DNA of 6,872 bases, from the NCBI GenBank assembly GCA_902783095.1, contig CACZPX010000266.1:1-6872 (forward strand), given 5' to 3'. The DNA comes from an uncultured Lachnospiraceae bacterium. GTDB lineage: Bacteria > Bacillota > Clostridia > Lachnospirales > Lachnospiraceae. The notes beneath the pieces were generated by a model, which was given only the letters and a program-made list of their open reading frames with translations, was not told the origin of the DNA and made no database searches. Both the position numbers and the translations under genes were made by a program. Of this stretch, positions 1-4,395 are shown piece by piece. The stretch's first letter is position 1; each line of letters opens with the position of its first letter.

Positions 1-998
1 GTGGCCTGGCCGCGGCCGATGCCCTTGGTCTCGCGCGTGATGCAGATGGAACCGCCGCCGATGCCAACCTTGATAAAGTCCGCACCGCACTCCGCCAGAA
101 AGCGGAAGCCCTCCGCGTCCACCACGTTGCCGGCGCCTACCTTGACGGTATCGCCGTACTTTTCGCGGATCCAGCCGATGGTGCGCCGCTGCCACTCGGA
201 AAAGCCCTCGGAAGAGTCGATGCACAGCACGTCCGCGCCGGCGGCCAGCAGGGCGGGCACGCGTTCCTCATAGTCGCGGGTGTTGATGCCGGCGCCCACC
301 ACGTAGCGCTTGTGGGCGTCCAGAAGCTCGTTGGGGTTCTGCTTGTGGGAATCGTAGTCCTTGCGGAAGACCATATAGCAGAGCTTTCCGTCGTCGCTGA
401 TGATGGGCAGGGAATTCAGTTTGTTGTCCCAGATGATATCGTTCGCCTCGGAGAGCGTGGTGCCCTCTTTGGCCCAGATCAGTTTTTCAAAGGGTGTCAT
501 GAACTCGCGGACCTTCAGATCCGGAGACATGCGGCTCACACGGTAGTCACGGCTCGTTACGATACCCACCAGGCGGCCGTCCTCCGTGCCGTCCTCGGTC
601 ACGGCGATCGTGGAATGACCGGTCCGCTTGGTCAGCGCGATCACGTCCGCCAGCGTATCGTCCGGATGGACGTTGCTGTCGCTCTTTACAAAACCGGCCT
701 TGGTGGCCTTGGCGCGGGCGATCATCGCGGCCTCATCCTGAACGGACTGCGACCCGTAAATAAACGAAACGCCTCCTTCAATGGCAAGCGCAACGGCAAG
801 CTTCTCTCCGGAAACGGACTGCATGATGGCAGAGACCATCGGGATGTTCATGGTGATGGCGGGATCCTCTCCCTTTTTGAATTTGACGAGCGGGGTCTTC
901 AGGCTGACGTTGGCCGGAACGCACTCTGCGGAAGAGTATCCGGGGATCAGAAGATATTCGTTAAAAGTGTGCGAAGGTTCAGTGATAAAAGTCGCCAT
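1..998 (-). CDS. guaB: IMP dehydrogenase, 3' end missing (window edge)
   Basis: Encodes cytoplasmic inosine-5'-monophosphate dehydrogenase, which oxidises IMP to XMP with NAD+, the committed step of guanine nucleotide synthesis. 332 residues are visible; the protein is normally about 490-500, so the C-terminal third lies outside. ATG at 998-996 is preceded by AAGGAG (1012-1007) at 8 bases. The N-terminus reads TFNEYLLIPG, then the barrel start SAIMQSVSGEK (57-66). A CBS-pair (Bateman) insert spans about residues 100-220 and the barrel resumes at KRYVVGAGINTRD. The catalytic loop is GIGGGSICITRE with the nucleophile at Cys319; Arg241, Asp261, Ser262, Ser263 and Lys310 are present. From memory these numbers coincide with the Tritrichomonas foetus enzyme, so this is the Tritrichomonas-like bacterial clade rather than the GPGSICTTR type. 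It diverges from the gene at 1298. Identification is firm; the clade call rests on recalled sequence. Confidence 0.97.
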   Translation of the reverse strand, partial: MATFITEPSHTFNEYLLIPGYSSAECVPANVSLKTPLVKFKKGEDPAITMNIPMVSAIMQSVSGEKLAVALAIEGGVSFIYGSQSVQDEAAMIARAKATKAGFVKSDSNVHPDDTLADVIALTKRTGHSTIAVTEDGTEDGRLVGIVTSRDYRVSRMSPDLKVREFMTPFEKLIWAKEGTTLSEANDIIWDNKLNSLPIISDDGKLCYMVFRKDYDSHKQNPNELLDAHKRYVVGAGINTRDYEERVPALLAAGADVLCIDSSEGFSEWQRRTIGWIREKYGDTVKVGAGNVVDAEGFRFLAECGADFIKVGIGGGSICITRETKGIGRGQA

Positions 999-1019
999 CT
1001 GGTCTTCTCCTTCTCTTTA

Positions 1020-1057
1020 GATTACCCATCGAAAAAACGTAAAAAGATGGTGTAATC
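1020..1057 (-). promoter_or_regulatory. Inverted repeat overlapping guaB -10 / 5' leader
   Basis: GATTACCCATC (1020-1030) pairs with GATGGTGTAATC (1046-1057), giving 11 base pairs with one bulged T (1051) around a 15-base A-rich loop. One arm overlaps the candidate guaB -10 element and the other lies just before the ribosome binding site. If transcription starts near 1048 the full hairpin is not in the mRNA, so a DNA operator is more likely. If an upstream promoter is used it would be a leader hairpin beside the Shine-Dalgarno sequence. No T-tract follows it on the minus strand, so it is not a typical terminator. No purine riboswitch core was recognised. Confidence 0.5.
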
Positions 1058-1083
1058 ATATCAAACTCACCCCCTTCGGGCAA
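1055..1083 (-). promoter_or_regulatory. Candidate guaB promoter
   Basis: On the minus strand, TTGCCC (1083-1078) and TATGAT (1060-1055) are separated by exactly 17 bases. This is a good sigma-70/sigma-A match (4/6 and 5/6) about 57 bases upstream of the guaB start codon. It predicts transcription starting near 1048. Inferred from the consensus only. Confidence 0.6.
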
Positions 1084-1238
1084 CTGATATTTGCTTTTAA
1101 ATACGAAGATTTCCAAGAAACCTTCCTTACAATATTTGCTTCATTATTCTTACTTTCAGCAGATTTGCCCGGACTGTCCTGCCCGTCCCGGCACGCCCGG
1201 TTTTCTCCGAATCCGACGCGATTTTTTTTGAATCGCAC

Positions 1239-1267
1239 TTGTATTCCCCGTGGGTTTGTGACATAAT
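1239..1267 (+). promoter_or_regulatory. Candidate promoter for the membrane protein gene
   Basis: TTGTAT (1239-1244) and CATAAT (1262-1267) are spaced by 17 bases and lie 30 bases upstream of the start codon at 1298. The -10 match is good and the -35 is partial (TTG only). A small inverted repeat, GCGATT (1218-1223) and AATCGC (1231-1236) around a T-run, lies just upstream; its role is unknown. The rest of the 999-1297 spacer shows only a 10-base direct repeat, ATATTTGCTT, at 1087 and 1132. Confidence 0.5.
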
Positions 1268-1297
1268 CTGATTATCACCTTGAAGGAGCATAAACCA

Positions 1298-1687
1298 ATG
1301 GCAGATATGAATCAGACAGTTGACAAATTCTTCAATACGGCAGATTACACCGAAAGCTTCCATCCGCAGGATATCGCGCAGAACAAGGTCATGGCCATCC
1401 TGTCCTACATCGGCATTCTGGTACTGATCCCCGTTTTTGCGGCGAAGAATTCCGCCTATGCCAAGTTTCACGCCAATCAGGGCCTGATCCTGTGCATCGC
1501 CGAAGCCGCCGTAGGTCTGGTGCTCGGTCTGCTGGGTCTCATTCCGTATGTGGGCGTCGTCTTCCGCATCGTCATGTGGGTCTGCGAAGCGGTCTTCGCC
1601 GCGCTTTCCCTGATCGGCTTTGTCTATGCGATCCTCGGCAAGGCCAAGGAGCTCCCGTTCATCGGCGGCATCTACATCCTGAAGTAA
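1298..1687 (+). CDS. Small three-helix membrane protein, DUF4870/Tic20-like
   Basis: A 129-residue integral membrane protein. The ATG at 1298 is chosen over an in-frame TTG at 1280 because AAGGAG (1283-1288) sits 9 bases before the ATG and would lie inside the longer version. A polar N-terminus (1-30) is followed by helices at about 31-48, 63-82 and 86-112, and a short tail ending GGIYILK. The segment NKVMAILSYIGILVLIPVF followed by FHANQG (57-62) is typical of the DUF4870/Tic20-like family, often annotated only as a membrane protein; no biochemical role is established. It is transcribed alone, divergent from guaB, and ends at an intrinsic terminator 20 bases downstream. Being a real gene is near certain; the family name rests on motif memory. 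Confidence 0.88.
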   Translation: MADMNQTVDKFFNTADYTESFHPQDIAQNKVMAILSYIGILVLIPVFAAKNSAYAKFHANQGLILCIAEAAVGLVLGLLGLIPYVGVVFRIVMWVCEAVFAALSLIGFVYAILGKAKELPFIGGIYILK

Positions 1688-1706
1688 GACACCCCCGCAG
1701 GAACCG

Positions 1707-1738
1707 CGCCCCGTACAGACCGTATGGGGCGTTTTATT
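1707..1738 (+). terminator. Intrinsic terminator after the membrane protein gene
   Basis: CGCCCCGTAC (1707-1716) pairs with GTATGGGGCG (1722-1731), with one G-T pair and a 5-base loop, followed directly by TTTTATTT. It lies 20 bases after the stop codon at 1685-1687 and is a textbook rho-independent terminator. Confidence 0.9.
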
Positions 1739-1746
1739 TACCAAAA

Positions 1747-1775
1747 TGAACCCCGGGGACGGTTCTTCGTGTTCA
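1747..1775. repeat. REP-like palindrome
   Basis: TGAAC (1747-1751) and GTTCA (1771-1775) bracket an inner GAACC (1748-1752) and GGTTC (1761-1765) pair, with CCCCGGGG at 1751-1758. The string GGGGACGGTTCTTCGTG resembles, from memory, a dispersed motif in Bacillota and other genomes associated with REP elements and RAYT (IS200-like tyrosine) transposases. No transposase is present in this window. The palindrome is visible directly; the REP assignment is inference. Confidence 0.55.
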
Positions 1776-1833
1776 CTTATGGCTTTAGCGTGATCCTCTG
1801 TGAGGATTCTGAGCAACTTATTTCGTACAAGGG

Positions 1834-1839
1834 TATACT
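1834..1839 (+). promoter_or_regulatory. Candidate -10 box upstream of the small cysteine protein
   Basis: TATACT at 1834-1839 is a good -10 match, but the best -35 at 18-base spacing (TGAGCA, 1810-1815) matches only 3/6. If used, the transcript would begin inside the long palindrome and the structured element would form most of the 5' leader of the gene at 2063. Weak evidence. Confidence 0.3.
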
Positions 1840-1840
1840 G

Positions 1841-2024
1841 CTGTTCCGGCAGGCGAGGCAGCTGCTGCACATCGCGAGAGCCCTTGGCGAGGCAACGAAC
1901 TGACAGCGCTTTCCGAGCGTTGTCTGAGCGCAGCGAGTTCGCGCAGGAAAGCGCTTGTCCGTCAGTTCGGCAGGCGAGCTTAGTCGCTCTCGCGCGTGCA
2001 GCGTGCCCGCCGCCGGTAACACAG
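1841..2024. repeat. Long imperfect palindrome (about 184 bases)
   Basis: Nested complementary blocks run symmetrically about position 1930. They are CTGTTCCGGC (1841-1850) with GCCGGTAACACAG (2012-2024, bulged); GCTGCAC (1864-1870) with GTGCAGC (1996-2002); CGCGAGAGC (1873-1881) with GCTCTCGCG (1986-1994); CGAACTGAC (1896-1904) with GTCAGTTCG (1961-1969); and AGCGCTTTCC (1905-1914) with GGAAAGCGCT (1946-1955). The centre can form a small extra stem (1924-1930 with 1940-1946). A single strand would fold into one long interrupted rod. There is no convincing reading frame. It could be a MITE-like or REP-cluster insertion, or a structured leader RNA for the gene 38 bases downstream. The structure is read directly; the role is unknown. 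Confidence 0.75.
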
Positions 2025-2062
2025 CCAAACAATCCGAAAAGAGAAAAAAACAAGGAGAGATC

Positions 2063-2233
2063 ATGATCTGCGATTACTGCGCCTATTACACCTGGGACGA
2101 AGACGACGAAGCTTACTACTGCGACGTGGAAATGGACGAGGACGATCTGTGGCGTCTGGAGAACACGCAGTACAAAACCTGCCCCTTCTTCCGCGACGGC
2201 GACGAATACCGCGTGGTCCGCAAGCAGATCTGA
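2063..2233 (+). CDS. Small acidic four-cysteine protein, DUF6472-like
   Basis: A 56-residue protein. ATG at 2063 is preceded by AAGGAG (2052-2057) at 5 bases; the longer in-frame reading from 1955 would run back into the palindrome and is not credible. The sequence opens MICDYC and carries Cys3, Cys6, Cys20 and Cys40, an acidic stretch WDEDDEAYYCDVEMDEDD, and a conserved-looking end DEYRVVRKQI. Four cysteines in CxxC...C...C spacing suggest one metal (zinc) site; this is inference. The pattern matches my memory of the DUF6472 family of Clostridia, which has no known function. It stands alone between the palindrome and a terminator, convergent with ridA. The gene is very likely real; the family name is less certain. 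Confidence 0.85.
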   Translation: MICDYCAYYTWDEDDEAYYCDVEMDEDDLWRLENTQYKTCPFFRDGDEYRVVRKQI

Positions 2234-2240
2234 AAAGGAA

Positions 2241-2273
2241 AGCCCCCTGCCGGCCGGCTGCCGTCAGGGGGCT
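2241..2273. terminator. Terminator between convergent genes
   Basis: AGCCCCCTG (2241-2249) pairs perfectly with CAGGGGGCT (2265-2273) around a GC-rich 15-base loop. It starts 7 bases after the stop at 2231-2233 and lies 18 bases beyond the ridA stop on the other strand. A-rich sequence on its left and a pyrimidine-rich tail on its right suit termination in both directions, although the T-tract on the plus side (TCTCATT) is interrupted. Confidence 0.8.
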
Positions 2274-2291
2274 TCTCATTCCGCGAACGCC

Positions 2292-2663
2292 TTATTTCAG
2301 CTCCGCGATCGCTTCGATCTCGCACAGCAGGTTCTTGGGCAGCGTCTTGACTGCCACGCAGCTGCGGGCGGGCTTATTCACAAAATACTTCGCATAGACT
2401 TCGTTGAAGGCCGCAAAGTCGCCCATGTCCGCGATAAAGCAGGTGGTCTTGACAACGTGCTCCAAATCGGAGCCGCCGGCTTCCAGGATGGCCGCCACGT
2501 TCTTGCAGCTCCACTCCGCCTGCGCCTGAATGCCCTCGGGGGCAGCGCCGGTGGCCGGATCCACGCCGATCTGACCGCTGGTATAGACCATGTTTCCTAC
2601 TACATAACCCTGAACATAGGGGCCGATGGCGCCGGGCGCCTTTTCCGTGTTGATCAGTTTCAT
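2292..2663 (-). CDS. ridA: RidA family enamine/imine deaminase
   Basis: A 123-residue cytoplasmic protein of the YjgF/YER057c/UK114 (Rid) superfamily. It hydrolyses reactive enamine/imine intermediates such as 2-aminoacrylate, released by PLP-dependent serine/threonine dehydratases, to keto acids plus ammonia; members are trimers with active sites between subunits. Landmarks seen: TEKAPGAIGPYVQG, YTSGQIG, ARSCV and LCEIEAIA. Likely active-site residues are Tyr16, Ser29, Asn87, Arg100, Cys102 and Glu115; Arg100 is the residue that marks true RidA activity. The ATG at 2663-2661 follows AGGAG (2676-2672) at 8 bases; an ATG seven codons upstream (2684) overlaps that site and is rejected. Length matches the family norm (about 125). 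The 102-base gap to the upstream peptidase gene shows no clear terminator or promoter, so both read-through and an independent promoter remain possible. Confidence 0.96.
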   Translation of the reverse strand: MKLINTEKAPGAIGPYVQGYVVGNMVYTSGQIGVDPATGAAPEGIQAQAEWSCKNVAAILEAGGSDLEHVVKTTCFIADMGDFAAFNEVYAKYFVNKPARSCVAVKTLPKNLLCEIEAIAELK

Positions 2664-2765
2664 CGCATTATCTCCTTTTATCATTGTCCCCAAACGGGTG
2701 GACGTTCTGTTTTTCAGGCCGCCGGACAAACTTCCGTTCCGCCGCGGCATTTCCAGACGGCAGCT

Positions 2766-3575
2766 TTACGCGGGTCCCGCAGACGGGCTTTGCACCGCTT
2801 TCAGGCGGAACACCTGCAGCGGGCTGTCTGTGTTCTTCAGCTGCATCACGCCGTCAAAGTCCGCCTCCGTAAGCCAGCGCACGCCGTCCGGCGCCGTCCC
2901 GCGCGCGGCGTCCGCCGCGGAATCCAGCACCAGGTAACGGTCCGTCGCGGGATCGTAATCGACCACGGCCACGTAATGACCGTCCAGATGCGCCACAGCC
3001 GCCGCGCCTTCCGCCAGATCCTGCCGGATCTTTGAGAGCTTTGTCGCCTTGCGCACAAACTCGATCCCGTAAAAATCCCCTTCCCGCTCACAGAAAGACT
3101 TCACCAGCCCTTCCGTGGTGCCGCTGCCGTCCGCACGGAAGTGATGCTTTATGGCAAACTCCGCCAGATGCGCCGGTCCGATCAGCCTGCCGCTCAGGTA
3201 ATTGTACGCGTTCGCAAAGGCAAAGACGCCGCAGCCGGAGCCCTCGCCGTGTGCGTCGCCTACCCCCAGGTAGGCCTGTACCGTCCCGCGGCGGTTGCCG
3301 TAGCCGTACGGGATGTCCCGCCAGCGGCGGTCCGTCTGCTGAAACGCCACCGCCTGACGGCCGCCGTCCCGAACCGCTGCCGCGTGTCCGGCCGATCCGG
3401 CTTCCTTTGCAGGGGCGGAAGCTTCCAGCTGCGCCACAGCCTCGGGCGCCTCAAATGCCGGAACAGGGCGCTCCGGAACTGCCGCCAGCGCCGGCCATGC
3501 CGGCAATGCGGCAAACAGCAGCAGGGCTGCGGTCAGGGCCGCAACTATTCTTTTATCCGCAGGTAAACGTCGCAA
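2766..3575 (-). CDS. Secreted C39-like cysteine peptidase
   Basis: About 269 residues, predicted to be exported. A basic N-terminus (RRLPADKR) and hydrophobic core (10-32, ending PALAA) form a signal peptide, then an Ala/Pro/Glu-rich linker runs to about residue 75. The peptidase-like domain follows: FQQTDRRW (Gln79/Gln80, oxyanion-type), GSGCGVFAFANA (nucleophile Cys115), LDGHYVAVVDYD (His200) and YLVLDSA (Asp218). This order fits Peptidase_C39_2/C39-like proteins in the papain fold, which in Bacillota are often secreted and of unknown substrate. No ABC transporter domain is attached, unlike bacteriocin-processing C39 proteins. It is the last gene after the TPM gene, with a 40-base gap. The start is uncertain: TTG at 3575 or in-frame CTG at 3581 (see separate entry); a stop codon at 3584-3582 bars anything longer. 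Substrate unknown. Confidence 0.85.
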   Translation of the reverse strand: MRRLPADKRIVAALTAALLLFAALPAWPALAAVPERPVPAFEAPEAVAQLEASAPAKEAGSAGHAAAVRDGGRQAVAFQQTDRRWRDIPYGYGNRRGTVQAYLGVGDAHGEGSGCGVFAFANAYNYLSGRLIGPAHLAEFAIKHHFRADGSGTTEGLVKSFCEREGDFYGIEFVRKATKLSKIRQDLAEGAAAVAHLDGHYVAVVDYDPATDRYLVLDSAADAARGTAPDGVRWLTEADFDGVMQLKNTDSPLQVFRLKAVQSPSAGPA

Positions 3576-3578
3576 TCT

Positions 3579-3596
3579 CAGTTATCCCAACTCCCC
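3579..3596 (-). promoter_or_regulatory. Ribosome binding site deciding the C39-like gene start
   Basis: GGGGAG (3596-3591) is 9 bases from an in-frame CTG (3581-3579) but 15 bases from the TTG (3575-3573). No ATG or GTG is available before the signal peptide. Spacing favours the rare CTG start; codon preference favours TTG, which has only a weak GGGA 9 bases upstream. Confidence 0.45.
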
Positions 3597-3615
3597 AGGT
3601 GTTTTCGTAAAACCG

Positions 3616-4395
3616 TCAAAAACTGTGGCCGCCTCCGCCGCCCGAGCTTCCGCCGCCTCCGCCGCCGCCGGAGAAGCCGCCTCCGCCGCCCCGGCCGCCG
3701 GAACTCTCCACGTGGCGGGTCCTGCGCTGGTTGGTCATGCGGACGTTCACGCGCCGCACGGCGCCGCGGTGGATCTGCCCCATGGTGTCCACGATGCGGG
3801 AAGGATCCGGTTTTTTACGCTGGCGCACCACCAGCCATATATTGACCAAAAGCGCCAGGCCGACGGCAAAGATCGCGTTCGTCACGTAGCGCATGGGCGT
3901 GACGATCCTTCCGCCGGAGAGCACCGTGACCGCCTGGGCAAAGGCCGTGTCGATGCAGGTAAAGTAATCGCCGTCCGAAGCATACTGATACACGTTGTCC
4001 GTGATCTCGTTCGTCTTGCTGGTCGTGAGCACCCGGTAGTTGCTGCCGTCCGAGAAAAACTGCAGATAGCGGTTGTCCATATCGACCAGGAACAGCGTGC
4101 CGCTCGCCGTACCGAAATAATCCCGGTAGGCGCTCCGGGCGTAGCTGTCCGCCGAGCCGGTATTGTAGTCGGTGGTCACGACCGCCGCGCCGCCGTATTC
4201 GAGCGCCGTCTTTAAGCGCTCCATCAGCCGGGTCTCCTCCTCGTCCGTCAGAAGATCCGCGTCGTCGCGGATGTAGGCGCTGTAGCCGCTCTCCGCGGTA
4301 TAGGACAGGTCCTCGGCGCGCGCCGTGACGGCAAACAGGGGAAGGAGCATCATCACAAGCGCTGCAGCCGCAGCAAAAAGCTTAGTCCGCCGCAT
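3616..4395 (-). CDS. TPM-domain membrane-anchored protein with Gly-rich tail
   Basis: 259 residues. A signal peptide (1-27, ending TARA) precedes a TPM domain (DUF477, YgcG family) at about 38-160, with the typical opening YIRDDADLLTDEEETRL and the FLVDMDNRY segment (102-110). One transmembrane helix follows (about 172-190, before RQRKK), then a basic cytoplasmic segment and a tail (233-259) of nearly pure Gly/Ser ending GGHSF, as in many TPM proteins. The TPM domain faces outside. Some plant and bacterial TPM domains are linked to phosphatase activity or photosystem II repair; activity here is unproven. The ATG at 4395 has GGGAGG (4410-4405) at 9 bases and overlaps the upstream zinc-ribbon gene by 14 bases, so translation is probably coupled. 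The domain call is strong; the role is unknown. Confidence 0.9.
   Translation of the reverse strand: MRRTKLFAAAAALVMMLLPLFAVTARAEDLSYTAESGYSAYIRDDADLLTDEEETRLMERLKTALEYGGAAVVTTDYNTGSADSYARSAYRDYFGTASGTLFLVDMDNRYLQFFSDGSNYRVLTTSKTNEITDNVYQYASDGDYFTCIDTAFAQAVTVLSGGRIVTPMRYVTNAIFAVGLALLVNIWLVVRQRKKPDPSRIVDTMGQIHRGAVRRVNVRMTNQRRTRHVESSGGRGGGGGFSGGGGGGGSSGGGGGHSF
3619..3699. repeat. Low-complexity GCC-rich tract encoding the Gly tail
   Basis: Repeated CCGCC/TCC units on the plus strand encode the (Gly)n(Ser) tail of the TPM protein. It is a simple-sequence tract likely to vary in length between strains by slippage in multiples of three. Confidence 0.7.

Noticed and set aside
312..1055. Open frame of 247 codons on the plus strand opposite guaB
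   Set aside because: It is antisense to a certain guaB gene whose protein sequence is intact, has no family resemblance and no ribosome binding site.
999..1297. Purine riboswitch or T-box leader upstream of guaB
   Set aside because: I looked for the conserved purine-aptamer core and a T-box motif on the minus strand and found neither; only the bulged inverted repeat remains.
1841..2024. CRISPR array or tRNA
   Set aside because: There are no regularly spaced direct repeats and no cloverleaf or T-arm consensus; the element is a single interrupted palindrome.
1127..2053. Open frame of 308 codons on the minus strand
   Set aside because: It crosses the small membrane protein gene, its terminator and both palindromes in antisense, with low-complexity composition and no recognisable motif.
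1800..2066. Open frame of 88 codons on the plus strand through the long palindrome
   Set aside because: It is a translation of the inverted repeat itself and runs into the ribosome binding site of the gene at 2063; no start signal is visible.
2664..2765. Terminator after the C39-like gene
   Set aside because: GC-rich partial complements exist (GCCGTC and GGCGG strings) but no good stem followed by a T-tract on the minus strand.
2457..3035. Open frame of 192 codons on the plus strand spanning ridA and the C39-like gene
   Set aside because: It is antisense to two well-supported genes and ignores their intergenic boundary.
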